Below, piece by piece: positions 1-10,876 of a DNA stretch of 64,000 nucleotides. The position numbers and the translations under genes were made by a program. The DNA is from Phytophthora sp. 'mugwort'. Lineage: Eukaryota; Oomycota; Peronosporomycetes; Peronosporales; Peronosporaceae. Positions within the stretch are counted from its first letter, which is position 1. Every line of letters begins with the position of its first letter. Under the pieces are notes generated by a model. The model saw nothing but the letters and a program-made list of their open reading frames with translations, was not told where the DNA came from and did no database searches. The DNA lies in the NCBI GenBank assembly GCA_033558025.1, contig JAUCEF010000017.1:3658001-3722000 (forward strand), given 5' to 3'.

Positions 1-640
1 AAACCAACCGCAGCGAAGTCGATGCAATTCGACTTGGAGAGTGAAAGGCGACGATTTCCTTTCACTCACCGTGGATGGTCGGTAAACCGAACCTAAGTGG
101 GGGAGGATGTAACGGGGTTACATGAAGAGTGCCACGGCACTCTTCAGAGCAGGTGTACCCAAGTACATTAACTGATGAAGCTAAACATCACTATGACGTT
201 GACGGCAATGTGTCATGGATAGGTACCACAGTTATGTACAAAGACCTCAAAGCCACTCAATAAGATAACATCTAGGGAACTTTATAGGTGATTAATAGTA
301 TGTATGTAGACGCATTAGAAGGGAACTTATAAATATATTCAGTCTTTATTCTTCCTAATTTGGTAACAGTCCACAGGCCAGGGACTAGTGAACTGCCGAT
401 CACTGAGAGTTTGTACACTCCCCAAAAGTCACAATTCCTGTGCGCAAGGTGTTGTGTGCCCTGTCACATCCACTGACATCGGATTGGAGGTATGTAGTCG
501 TGACACCATCGCCGTTAGGTCATCCGTGTTGCCGTCTTCCTCGTCGGCTACCACGTAAGATATGTCTTCTATACGTTTCATCCATGTTCAAGATGTCATG
601 TCGAGAGCTGGAACGACGTGTATATTAATGTAAAAGTGGA
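1..640 (+). mobile_element. Probable 3' end of a Gypsy-type LTR retrotransposon (end not located)
   Basis: A purine-rich run (aagtgggggagga, 95-107) is followed directly by TGTAACGGGG at 108, which is the arrangement of polypurine tract plus 3' LTR start. The first ~95 bases would be the internal 3' region of the element. The LTR begins TG, but I could not find a matching CA end, so the right limit is arbitrary. No coding domain is visible because the body of the element lies outside the window. The Gypsy assignment is inference from the style of the LTR start. Confidence 0.4.
123..146. repeat. 24-bp palindrome inside the putative LTR
   Basis: TGAAGAGTGCC (123-133) is followed by AC and then GGCACTCTTCA (136-146), a perfect 11-bp inverted repeat with a 2-nt centre. 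It sits 15 nt inside the putative LTR start, where an enhancer or factor site would be plausible. Its function is unknown. Confidence 0.7.
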
Positions 641-2257
641 AGCTAGAGGGGGGGATGGCGAATCGAGAAGTGAGCTACACCCTGCAGTTCAAACGGTTAA
701 AATCATGTTTATTATATATATATATCCTTATGAATATAACGCACCATAGTTGAATATCAATATATTACCTGTTCGGACATTTCCGATACAATATACCTTT
801 TTTTTTTCTCGATACCTCCGATCGCACAATGGCAAGAAATGGTCGTCAGGAGGAAAATAATGGTATGGCAATCCATTCATATACAACCCGGACGGATACG
901 AACAACTCGTCCATTAAGTCGAAGAAGCCGCGAGGCTTCAAGAAGCAACACCACCCGAGCTAAGCTACATGTACATGAACAGTGTGAAGGCGTGGACGAC
1001 TCAATCCATTTGAGTTTCTCAAGGACATCGACAAGAAGTTGCGAGCACAGCACATATAATGTTTGCTGGTCAAATTAAAGTCACACTTTTACCCCAACAC
1101 AACAAGCGAGCGGCATCCCCTCGTCGCTGTATTTCATTGCGCCACTATCGACGTACAACACGCCCTTGACCTGTGTTAAGGAAGTGTAGCAGCGGACCTG
1201 CTGTTCGCCACACAATGCCAACTTACACATGATCGAAACTTCGCGAAGGACCGAGTTTTCCGGGATTCTAAAAAACAAGCTACGTGGAGCTGTTAGCTTA
1301 AGTCTCTGGCCATGAATCTCACTTTTCATTCTGCGCTGCATAGAACAAACTTCGTTTAAACGTTATTGCGGTAGCACGCTTGCGCTTCGTGACGGATGAG
1401 GAGGAGAAGACACTTGTAGACGAGAGGATGAAAGTAGAAGTAAGATTAAGAGTTAGTGGTGTGCTAACGGAACGTTGTTGCCCACTAAAAACGTCGTATG
1501 TGATTGCCTAAACACAGTATAACATCGTGTCTACCAACCATTGTGGTTATGAATACTGAAGAGTCACCATGTACCGTATCCTTTTAGTATAATGTAGAGG
1601 AGATTTACGGTACTGATAACAGCCTGTCGAGCCGAAACCTTAGCAGCCTCCCTGGCTCGGCATCAGGGAAATTTGATTGGCTGAAAAGTAGTGCACATCC
1701 CTCTCTCTAATGTCTTCAGTCAGATTTCAAAAGCTGCCTCGAAACCTGTTTTTTGCGCTTTCTGACGCTCCTAGAGGGCCTACGGGCCATCAGAGGCCGG
1801 ATTCGGTGTCTCCGCGTTGGGAGCCTCAACAGGAGCCGGCTTGGCATTTGGCTTGCCAGGCCAAGTGCGTTCGGCGACGCTAATTGAGAAATGAGAAGGT
1901 TGGCCAAAACCTTACTAACTCAAGGGTAATAGATTGTGACGGTACAAGCCTCGTCACTTCGCCTCGATCTTTTGATGTGCAAATGGATTGTCGATACCCA
2001 ACCTGTATCTGGTCTGTATAGAGCAGTTGGGCCTTTTGGTAGGCCGTCGCGGTCTGCCGCGCGTTGCCTCATCCGAGCTTTAGCCAGTTAGCACACAAGT
2101 GAGCGACGGTGTTCTTAAATACATTGGTTTTGCTTTACTTTTGAAGTGTTTTTTGTTGTTGTCTAGTGCCTCTGTTTGGATTCTAGCTTATCTGTGTGCA
2201 GCTGTGGTTGACTGAGGTTCGTTAAAAGCCTAACGATTTGCGGCAGCCTCGGAGATC
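641..2257. other. Gap without a supported gene
   Basis: Short ORFs at 839-1078 (+), 1081-1341 (-) and 1716-1907 (-) show no family I recognise. A (TA)n tract lies near 711-723. The last 200 bases before 2258 would hold the promoter and 5' leader of the H3-tail/chromodomain gene, but no clear promoter element was identified. Confidence 0.5.
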
Positions 2258-2922
2258 ATGGCTCGTACAAAGCAGACTGCTCGAATTTCCATCGGAGGTA
2301 ACGCTTCTCGTCGCCGTGCGGCTGCTGAGCGAATGTATCGGTTAGTGACCACAAGTGGAAGGTGAGCCACATCAAGGATCGCAAGACTGACGACAAGGTC
2401 AAGCATTGGTACCGCATTGTCTGGAAGACGTACAAGTACGGCAAGCAGCCGCAGACTTGGGAACCACGAGCCAGTTTGCTTCAAGACGGCTTTGGCGACG
2501 CCATAAAGGTGGTCGACGCCTGTGTCGACGCTGGCCACAAGAAAGACTATCTCAAGTTCGTCGCTACCAACTACCCAGCCGTCGCTGGTGCCAATGCCGC
2601 TGGGACCTGCATGTTCAAGGCTCTGCAGCAGACATGCAGCCTTCTGGGCGACAGCAACCTGGTGCCGGACAAGCAGATTGAACTGTTATTGGCGGTTGCT
2701 AAAGAACGCTAGGCTGACGTTTCTCGCGGAGCTTCGTGGACAGTGTTCCGTGCGTTCGTGGCCCAGCTTAAGCGGGCCGGTTCTCGCCTTTCAACTGGTG
2801 AGCTTGACTAGGCGAACAGCGACCGTCGTTGTAGAGGCTTTGGCAGTGATTGCAATGAATATGATACCAAGGCGAACAGCGACCGTCGTTGTAGAGGCTT
2901 TGGCAGTGATTGCAATGAATAA
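2258..2922 (+). pseudogene. Histone H3-tail mimic fused to a chromodomain protein (frameshifted)
   Basis: The ATG at 2258 opens with MARTKQTARISIGG, then a basic stretch (SRRR). This is the histone H3 N-tail (ARTKQTARKSTGGK) with K9 to I, T11 to I and K14 to N; R2, T3, K4, Q5, R8, S10, G12 and G13 are kept. This frame stops at 2363-2365. One frame over, from about 2341, the protein continues as a chromodomain: HKWKVSHI, then YRIVWKTYK, then TWEP. The cage aromatics W, W and Y are present. After it come AGANAAGTCMFKAL, faintly like the Asp/Cys region of OTU cysteine peptidases, a stop at 2710, and further open frame (WTVFRAFVAQLKRAG) to stops at 2806 and 2920. A single-base indel near 2340 separates tail and chromodomain. 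Family members elsewhere are probably one ORF. Whether this is a host gene or transposon-borne is unknown. Confidence 0.75.
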
Positions 2923-2930
2923 GATAAGGA
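2811..2930. repeat. Tandem duplication, 2 x 60 bp
   Basis: 2811-2870 and 2871-2930 are near-identical 60-bp units that differ only in the last ~9 bases. The period is a multiple of three, so in the chromodomain frame it duplicates a 20-residue unit containing RRCRGFGSDCNE. It lies behind the first stop codons of the broken gene. Confidence 0.9.
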
Positions 2931-3756
2931 AGGTGAACGACTCGTGATTGCGGTAGTCTAAGGTCAAAGCTCAGTTACAAAGGACTGTTGCGTAGCATTC
3001 GATAATTTCATTTTGATTCTTGCTTCCATTACCCAAATCGGAATCATACTTGTGGCGAAGAGGGTGTCGCTACAGTGAGTTTGGTGTTCAAATACGTTTT
3101 TTTGATGGTGTTATACTTTGAATTATGAGCAACACAGAACCATTCGAATTAAACTCAGTTTTTTTCTGGGGGTCTAACAATTTTTTTTAGTGTTTGCTCT
3201 GAGTGATGTTTTTGACTAAGTAGGTTGCTTACTAGCCTTAAAGTGTAATGTATTTTTTGTTATTCTGAGTGATGTTTTTGAGAGTCCATGTTTGGACTTC
3301 TAGAAGGCGTAGGTGGTTTTAAATGGAAGAGGAGGTGCCCTCTGTACGGTGATGGCAATTTGAATTAGGCTTCATTATTTCGTTTTTTTTTTTTGCGCTC
3401 TCTCATTTACCCGTAACCTCATGAACTCCTATGTCGCTATTACTCATGGGATTCTTAGCGTTTGTGGACACATTCGCTCACACCGCTGAATACAATAACC
3501 TGTACAATTCTTGATGGGTACAGGTTTAGGACTCGTTTAAATTATAGATGATTCTTCATCGTTGCTTGTTAGTAGTATTCATTTCTGACCAATGAAATCG
3601 TTTATTGCTTCCTACAGCATATTAATAATACATCGAGGAATTGTCACTGCTTGAGTTTTATTGTGGACAAAATGTCACCTAGGCAGTCAAATGGATTGTG
3701 AAGCATCATAGTTCCTATGACTACAATACGCTTGAATATCAAATGCGCTGATACAG
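2931..3756. other. AT-rich intergenic stretch
   Basis: No gene is seen. It contains poly-T runs and two copies of a short motif (gagtgatgttttt, near 3201 and 3266). It includes the 3' flank of the transporter gene on the minus strand. Confidence 0.6.
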
Positions 3757-5604
3757 TCAGCAGCCGCTGCCGCCAGCAATTATGAGGCACGACGTACTCT
3801 CGAAAATGGCCATGATGTTTGTCATGAGTGACCAGATGAACGCGAATGTGAGGTAAGCCACAGTAAGCGCTCCCATTATCTTGCTGCTGCCGCCCGTGCG
3901 CAGGAGCTCCTGCGTCTCTTCCTTTTGACGGGGCAGGAAAAATAGGAAGACCCAGGAGAAGGCTGTCATGGCGTACATGATGATCACCGCGTACGTGATG
4001 TCCGTACGGATGGACTTGTCGTCGACCTGAATACGCTCTGTGCTCAGATCAAACGGCTGGTCGATCACCAGCGTCATGGCTGTAGCAAACGGCGACGACA
4101 AGTTGGAAACCATCGTGATGAGGCCGTACACGACGCCCTCGTTGCCAATACCCGAGAGTTCGACGATGACAAATGAAGAAATCATAAAGCCTACACCGTA
4201 CGGAAGCTGCACGGCGACGGGCAGACCGAGCCAGAACCACTGACTACGGAACACATCCCAGACCGTGATAAAGGTGGTGATACCGTCGACGGTCATGACA
4301 AACACGCCCGTAAATACGATCATCCAGCGCCAGTTCCAGTGCAGCCCCCACTTGGACGTCACCATGATACCAGCCATGAACAACAGATTACCGAAGATGT
4401 CACTCAGCGTGCTGTTGATGGGGGTCACGCCGACCATGTACGATTGCACGGGCGAGCTGGCTGTGTACGAGATACTGGAAAACATACCCTGGAAGAAGTT
4501 GAAGAAGATCACTTGGTACATCGCACGCTTCTGGATGAGTCCCCACAGTTCCTTCATGTACCCCTTAAAGTGCACGCGGGACATCTTCTCCTCCTTAATG
4601 AAGAACCATGTCATCGGGATGACCGGCGTCGTTAGAACTGCAAGAATGATCATGAGTTGCGGAAAGCTGATTGAGAAGTCGAAGTCGCCGCCGTACTCCT
4701 CGCCGTTGAAGCAGAAACCAGTCAGCAGCTCGCCAATAATGACGAACACTGTGCGCACGGCGTAGATGGCCGACTGGGTCTTGCCGCGGGTTTCGAGCGG
4801 CTCGCGCTGCGCAAAGTCCACCACGATGCTGTCGGCACAGACGTCCGACAGAACATACCCTACTGCAGCGAAGAACATGAGCATGACGTACTTGCCAGCC
4901 TGGGAGGCAGCATCAAAGTTGATGCGCGCTTCGATCTCTGGTGTGTAGTCGGCCGGTTTGATGTCACGGTCGGACGACACCGTGTAGTACGGGTCTCCCT
5001 CGGACATGCAGGCCATGACGAGCAGCATGATCAGGCAAATGACCCACCCAATCATCATCCAGGGACGACGGCGGTATCCCCACAACGGCACGCAGTCGGA
5101 TAGAATACCGTAGAAGCACTTGAAACTCCACGGGAGCACGACCAGCGTCGCTGCAGTTGTTACTTGAGTACCAGATGCGTTCAGGTAGTTCTGTAGGAAC
5201 GGGTAGATCGTAGCCGGTAGTACGCCATAATTGAGACCCACCGCAGCGTACTGCACAAGCAGGCCGACGCTGTCCTTGCTCTTGAGGTTGGGGGCACCAC
5301 CTTCACGCAAGGCTCCGCCCTCAATGCCGGTCGGATCAGGAGTCCTCACTTCCGAATACTGGCCATCTTCTATTTCTTTGGGCTGCGAGGTGCCGCTCAC
5401 GAACGACAGACGGCCGGGCAGATCGGCCTTGGCGGGTCCACCAGGGCCGTGGTGGGTAGTTGCCATTTCGTAGACGTGGAAAATTCGGTTGACTTGAGCT
5501 GGAGGGGGGAAATTGACGAGTGAATTGATGGAGTCTCCTCGGAACAGGGCCTTGGGGAGCAGACCCGACGAGCAGAGACTTACCGTACCATCGATCTGCG
5601 TCAT
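3757..5604 (-). CDS. Folate-biopterin transporter (FBT/BT1, major facilitator fold)
   Basis: A multi-span membrane transporter of the folate-biopterin (BT1) family, which is expanded in oomycetes and probably moves folates or pterins. The ORF codes 615 residues with no intron. Family hallmarks are GVLPATIYPF after a soluble N-terminus, the GILSDCVPLWGYRRRPWM loop between helices 2 and 3, the SDVCADSIVVDFAQREP loop, and a late pair of helices after a cytosolic stretch (PRQKEETQ). About 12 hydrophobic segments are visible. The longest ORF starts at 5604, but residues 1-46 read like translated leader. The ATG at 5466 (MATTHHGPGG) is an equally likely start, giving 569 residues. It ends in a small Gly/Cys-rich tail. 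The gene stands alone, with repeats on both sides. The exact substrate cannot be read from sequence. Confidence 0.88.
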   Translation of the reverse strand: MTQIDGTVSLCSSGLLPKALFRGDSINSLVNFPPPAQVNRIFHVYEMATTHHGPGGPAKADLPGRLSFVSGTSQPKEIEDGQYSEVRTPDPTGIEGGALREGGAPNLKSKDSVGLLVQYAAVGLNYGVLPATIYPFLQNYLNASGTQVTTAATLVVLPWSFKCFYGILSDCVPLWGYRRRPWMMIGWVICLIMLLVMACMSEGDPYYTVSSDRDIKPADYTPEIEARINFDAASQAGKYVMLMFFAAVGYVLSDVCADSIVVDFAQREPLETRGKTQSAIYAVRTVFVIIGELLTGFCFNGEEYGGDFDFSISFPQLMIILAVLTTPVIPMTWFFIKEEKMSRVHFKGYMKELWGLIQKRAMYQVIFFNFFQGMFSSISYTASSPVQSYMVGVTPINSTLSDIFGNLLFMAGIMVTSKWGLHWNWRWMIVFTGVFVMTVDGITTFITVWDVFRSQWFWLGLPVAVQLPYGVGFMISSFVIVELSGIGNEGVVYGLITMVSNLSSPFATAMTLVIDQPFDLSTERIQVDDKSIRTDITYAVIIMYAMTAFSWVFLFFLPRQKEETQELLRTGGSSKIMGALTVAYLTFAFIWSLMTNIMAIFESTSCLIIAGGSGC

Positions 5605-7489
5605 TCGTGATGGGCGTTGCCCGCAGATGCTTGAGGTACCGCGCCCTGTCGATTAATGAACACTGGGTCGCATCACGAGGGGATGAGTCTTCCCGCGATT
5701 AATGGAGACGAACGGGTGTTAGAGATCCTGCGCGAGCTTAACTCTCTCTACTGTCTACAGTACCATAAAATGAAGCTTGTGGGGATCTTCACGAGCTCAC
5801 GCCCAAACGATCATCAACAAAGTGCTTGGGCTTTCTGCATCCGGATCGCGTATCATAGGCGCGCGCATCTCCATCCGTTGGCCACGCCGAGTCAGGCTCT
5901 GCTTGTTTACTGATGACGCAAGCGTCTTCACATAAGCAGCTGAGCTTCTCTGCAAAACGATCCTACTGTTAGATGCTTGAGGAAGGACGTCGTCAGGATA
6001 TGCACCTATCCTCATAAACATAGCGTACTTAAGTATTTTGCGATGTATTAATTAATGCCATTCATATAGGATACTGTACATGTAGAAATACATTTTCATA
6101 CGCAAACACGTATTTATCGTGAAACAATAGAATGCTTTTTTTGGATGAATTACTGTAACTGTAATAGGTTGTCGAAAGTATGTATGTTTCGGAATCAAAC
6201 CTTCCGAGGGCATTCATACTGCCTCTTATTGGTCCACATTATGTCAGACATGAACGAGCACGAAGCAGGAGAGGAGAGCGTTGCGTGGACCAGCAGGGCA
6301 CCTCTTCTTCGACCCTTCATGGCTTGGTTAGCAAGCCATGAAGGGTCGAAGAAGAGGTGCCCTACGCTATAGTATGACTCGGATGCATGTTGCCTGTAGC
6401 ATTGCCAAAAAAAAATATCGTCTACCTGATTGTATGGCCGTTTGGAGTTTAGAACAATATTTCTGAGACTCAGAGAATTTGATGCCGCGAATAGTTGTTG
6501 TCCTGTTTGTTGCGCATCTCTCTACCTCGGATCGCCCGATGGGGAAAATTGAATATGTCAAAATGAAGAGCCGTCGCGCATATCGCTCCTTGACTGCCTT
6601 GTCCCGGGAAGAGTTCAGCTTCAACCGTTGATGGATATCGGGGAGATGTTCATCGGTCTTCAGCGCTTCCACTCCGTCCAAAATGCTGTCAGCTGGGTAG
6701 GACGACTGTGCGACTCGCACAGTGCGAGTCATGCGATCGCAACTGTCACTGAAGCACTAAAGTGATTATGAGTACAGTGTGGAAGGATGATGTGACATCA
6801 GATGCGCAAGATCCTCCCAAAGGGTTTCCCTATCGTCTGACAACTCGAACAGACAACACAGTGAAGGCGTGTTGTGGCCGCGCTAGTACAAAGAAGGAAG
6901 TCGGTAGAATCGTCGTGCAAACACGACAACCATAGGTTTGAAACACAAGCTCTCTAATGACGCTAGTTACGTAGTTGTACTGGAAAGGCTGGATTTTGTC
7001 GTTTCTTCACATACCACCTTTTAGCCTTTGTTCTCCCTCTTCTTACAGGCACGGCCTGTTAAACAACAAAATTGCCGCACAATAACGAAAGTTACGAGAA
7101 AAAATGACGGATCGGGACAGCTCATTCCCCCATCATCCGCGCACAGGTGCAATATCTCGGTGCTTTAAAACCTCACTGCTGGCTAGATCGTGTATAACGA
7201 ACCGTTGCAAAGGTTTTCTACAGTACATCATCTCAGATAGCGATGGAATTGCGGTTTTAGTGCAGCATTCTGCACGTTTTGTTCGCAACTTACTTTTACA
7301 CCAATCAATCAGTGCTAGCTTCAGTTTTTCTATCGGTTCTGCCTTTTTACACTCCGAGAAGGTTAGATCAACATCACACGTCATGGGGAAATCTTCAGAG
7401 CATGAACTTCGGAGCATTGGAGTACAAGAAAGTGCTAACATTTGCTAGTAGTCGAGCGCCCAAACTCGCGAAGCCGACGCTTACAATGT
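5605..7489. other. Gap: foldback and unassigned sequence
   Basis: No gene is supported. A 121-codon ORF with an ATG at 6732 (minus, to 6367) has no recognisable domain. Its ATG overlaps a 9-bp palindrome (gactcgcac a gtgcgagtc, 6712-6730). The 32-bp foldback at 6295-6363 is listed separately. Confidence 0.5.
6295..6363. repeat. Perfect 32-bp foldback hairpin
   Basis: The arm at 6295-6326 (agggcacctcttcttcg...ggcttg) is the exact reverse complement of 6332-6363, with a 5-nt loop (gttag). It is not part of a recognisable transposon or ORF. It could be a MITE core, a small-RNA hairpin or a foldback artefact of sequencing. Confidence 0.9.
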
Positions 7490-8500
7490 AAGTGTTCGAC
7501 AAACCTCCGTGGCCGTCCAAAGTCGTACGTGTACGACCTCTACGAGCAAGTCCACCCTGGGCGTCGGGCAGAAGTCCGGGCTGCCCGAAGGAGCTTGAGT
7601 TCAAGATCCTGAGCGCACCGCTCAACCCCATCCACTACGCGATCAGGCTGTACGCGTTCCTGATCCTCCCCACCATGGCTTCGTCGAGCTTCCGTACCGT
7701 GAGCCACGACCTGTCGGTAAAGGTGGTGGAGGTGGATAGTGAAGTCAAGGACAACAAAGTGGGCGACGAGGTGTTTGCCAAGTCGTGGTTCGACGCAATG
7801 GGCACTGCGTGGAGTGAATCAACGCGGGGATGAAGCGTGTGGGGCCCAAGCCGAGCAACATGACGTTGAACGAGGCGGCGGGCGTGCCGGTGACGGTCCA
7901 GACAAGTTGATAGGCGCTGGTGACATACAGCAAGCTGAAGCAGGACCAGTGCATACTCATCCAGGTCCTCGGGTCTGTTCGCCGTCCAGAGCGCCAAGGG
8001 GCTGGGAGCTCTGGTTGTGACCACGTGCAGCCACCGCAACCTGGAGCTGGTCAAGTCGTTGGGCGCCGACCATGTCATAAACTATTCGTCGGAGAGATGG
8101 ATCAACGTGCAAGCCGAGCACTCGGTGGTCTTCATCAAGGACTGAGGTGTCGAGTCTCAGTCGTCGAACGATGCGGCGCAGGAGTTGACCAAGGAGCAGC
8201 CGGCATCTTTGTGACAGCCAGCGTGATCACCAAGCCGATCGATTCGCCCGTCGGCACGACGCCGCACCAGATTTTCAACGCGCCGTGCACCAAATACGTC
8301 TTGAAGCTTAATAAACTGACCGGGTCCGGAAAAGGGAAGGCCGTTTTCGACTCGGTGCGCCATGCAGACATCCTGGTGTGGGCCGTAAAGATTTGTATGT
8401 TGCCCCGCGCGAAGGACAAGATCACTATTGAGGTGGCGTAGGAGTATAGTAGGCTCTCACAGAGCGCACACTGAGGGCAAGATCGTCGTCAAGGAGCGAA
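7490..8500 (+). pseudogene. Medium-chain alcohol dehydrogenase / quinone oxidoreductase, degenerate
   Basis: Fragments in several frames line up with the medium-chain dehydrogenase/reductase family, NADPH-dependent quinone oxidoreductase type. First comes a GroES-like part (LSAPLNPIHYAIR, KVGDEVFAKSW with D-N-K before it, about 7600-7790). Then KRVGPKPSNMTLNEAAGVP (about 7830-7890). Then the cofactor-binding part VVTTCSHRNLELVKSLGADH with INYSSERW (about 8000-8110). Last, C-terminal pieces lie to about 8490. Frame changes near 7800, 7905 and 8150-8210 and in-frame stops break the gene, and the nucleotide-binding Gly motif is damaged. It is a dead host gene, now flanked by transposons. Any function is that of the ancestor. 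Confidence 0.7.
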
Positions 8501-8572
8501 GCAGAAGGAGTCGATCGCACGTATGAAGTACGGCAGCGCATGTAGCGATATCATAAACACTGACATTGTTGG

Positions 8573-10492
8573 TTAATTCATCCCGGCGTAGCCCCATGAA
8601 TGCGGAGGGAGGTACGCATCGAGATCGAAGCTGTCGTTTAGACTCGTGTCATCAGTTTGTACCTGGCGTACTGCCATTGATTCTGATGGGGATGATTCCG
8701 CGTCTATAATTTCAAACTGTAAAGGCTCACGTCGAGTGCTGTACACACCAAATCCAGTTTGGTGAGACCTTTCCTCAGCAGATGGCCGGCGACGGTTTGT
8801 TCGAGGTGCAGGCTCTAATATGCCTTCTACATCACCAACAACAGTGTTGCTACGGATCCACAAGTGGCAATCGAAATGGTAAGGCCGCGGAACCTCCGAG
8901 TAGTCCGACTGGTAAATTCGAATCATCTCGTGAACGCAAGGACGACCATGACATCTTCGAAAATGCACCAGAGGACGCCTTCAACTGCGCTTTCTTGGTA
9001 GGGTCTCGGTAACAGTCGTGTACGTGCTTAACCGCTTGTTTCCATATCGGTTGGGTGTCATTTAGCGCATATACAGTGATCTTGGGGACAACATTTGAAA
9101 ATACAAGATCACTAAGTCTGTAGGATACGGACTCACGTCAGGTTGAGCAGCAAGACTGACCGCTTTGGTGGCAACTTCCCACCACGGCAACAATTTGGTG
9201 AACACTGTCATTCTGCCCTTTGATGAGTCGTACCAACGCATAATATTCGCGTGTGTGCCTTCTACAGTCGTTTCACTTCTCCTTGTACTTCCACCACGTG
9301 CTGTCCAGGTATGAAATGGATTTGTCTTCCAGGAGTTGACTTTTGTTCTGTTGAACACGTCGGGTTTGGACAGCTTCATGTTTCTTAGTTGCTCCTAACG
9401 CGTGCCTCGCCGTTCGATTGACGTGCCACCTACCAATTAGCTTCCAAGAGGTAGGAAAACGACATCTATGGCGTTCATTCAAGCTAGGTCGCGATCCGTG
9501 ACAAGCAACCTAGGCAAAACAATGTCACTGTCCGTCAACAATTGCATGAGAGTCGAGAGTGCACAAATACAATCGAGCTCTGCCTCGCCTGGCAACCAAC
9601 CCAGGCGAGGCACAACATTGAGCGATGGGAAGAAACGTGTTCATCCCCGTTAGTGTGATGATGTTCAGCAAGAGGTAGTTGTTCGCTTTGTAAGTACAAT
9701 TTAACACCAGGATGTCAAGAAAATCACGCACCAAATCTAGGTGTCGGGATGTGCACATAATATGCGCCTCAAACGCTTGCTCGTGTCGTCAATTTCGTAG
9801 TAATAGTGAAATTTATGCTGATCTAGTTCCTTAAAGAGGGCAACGATGGAGATAGCCGATGTAAGTTGTTTATGTCGAGCTCTTCCCTTTTTGTTGGAAA
9901 TATATCGGTGTATATGTATGGGGGGGAACGAGCGCATTTTGTTTTTGTCGTATGAGGTATCGTGGCGAAAGTCTTAGAGGGCGGGATTCAAGCAGAATTA
10001 AGAGCAAAAGTCAAGTCGTGTATGATTTGCATCTCAGACGTTTTCAGACGCTTTGCATCGCGTTGACGGTGAGGTCCAATTGCACGGACGTTACGCGAGG
10101 GTGGGTGACTGTGAGCGCGGTTTCCATCGCGAGTGTACTTGATCTTCCATTGACCTGCGGGGTTTCATTTTCCACTGGCACGATTGCAACCCGCATTCTA
10201 CAGCCGGTACGGGCCGAGCGCCTATCCTGCCTTTCGGATCTCTGCGAAAGGGCCCAGGCGTCGAGTATTGTTTTGGCTTACCCTTCAGTGATCGCACGCG
10301 AATAGCAGATAGATCACCTCCTTCGTACTGTTGAGTTCGAGCTGCGCTGAAACCATGATTAAGGGTCCATTCGTAAACTGCTGTCTCCGCAGTGAAGTAG
10401 CTGAGATGTGCATCCTTGGGGTGTGGCAACAGGCCAAACTTGTTTTCACTCAGCTGCGATCCATGCTGCACGCCAGACTCAACATGGGCCAC
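8573..10492 (-). pseudogene. MULE transposase with FAR1-like N-terminus, degenerate
   Basis: Reading down the minus strand: a FAR1-type DNA-binding part (AETAVYEWTLNHGF) at about 10430-10370; RARHKQLTSAISIVALFKEL at 9890-9830; the MULE catalytic entry DILVLNCTYKANNY with LLNIITLTGMNT at about 9720-9640; FPTSWKLIGRWHVN at about 9460-9405; VEGTHANIMRWYDSSKGRM at 9270-9200; and a C-terminal part (YHFDCHLWIRSN, ILEP) to 8573. Several frameshifts and stops separate these blocks. The order matches Mutator-like element transposases with a plant FAR1-like head. A 12-bp hairpin at 9581-9612 sits just after the first catalytic block. No terminal inverted repeats were found around it. Confidence 0.75.
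9581..9612. repeat. 12-bp hairpin inside the MULE pseudogene
   Basis: tgcctcgcctgg (9581-9592) and ccaggcgaggca (9601-9612) are perfect inverted copies with an 8-nt loop. It falls where the transposase frame is lost, so it may be a small insertion. Confidence 0.8.
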
Positions 10493-10876
10493 AGAATGGA
10501 CGAGCTGTCCGGCACCACTGGCAAGTGCTCGGCAACACTGCGTAGGAGTAGTACTCTGATGTACGACTGTTTGATTGAACGGCTTTCACGGTGCAATAGC
10601 CTCCGAGTGCTGGATCCAGTCTTCACTATTCAATATCTCGACAATAGGAAACGTATCCTACCCTAAAGAGTCATACTGGATAGAGAAAAGAGTGAGCTAG
10701 GCTATGCACTTTTGTTTCCTTACATTTTCTTATTTGCGGTTTTCATTTGCCACAAATCCCACACTGGAAGCTATATTCCGTTCCTCTTGAGTCGGGGATG
10801 ACGTGTACTTGTGCTAAAATAATGGAGACAATTCGCAGCAGCGAAAAACAATAGTACCAACCCTTTCTCATAAATA
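10493..10876. other. Gap between MULE and Tc1 remnants
   Basis: Nothing recognisable is seen. The plus-strand ORF crossing into it (10331-10666) is antisense to the MULE N-terminus in its first half and has no family signature. Confidence 0.5.

Noticed and set aside
1081..1341. Possible pogo/DDE_1-like LLP.NTTS block at ~1080-1150
   Set aside because: Only a few residues fit and need a frame change; too weak to call.
2811..2930. Possible CRISPR-like array
   Set aside because: Only two adjacent 60-bp copies without spacers, in a eukaryote; simple tandem duplication.
4265..4765. 166-codon plus-strand ORF
   Set aside because: Antisense shadow of the folate-biopterin transporter.
6367..6732. 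121-codon minus-strand ORF with true ATG
   Set aside because: No domain, no signal peptide, no intron signals, AT-rich repeat context; kept as unassigned sequence only.
9952..10305. 117-codon plus-strand ORF
   Set aside because: Mostly antisense to the FAR1-like head of the MULE pseudogene; a stretch resembling an RxLR motif lacks any signal peptide.
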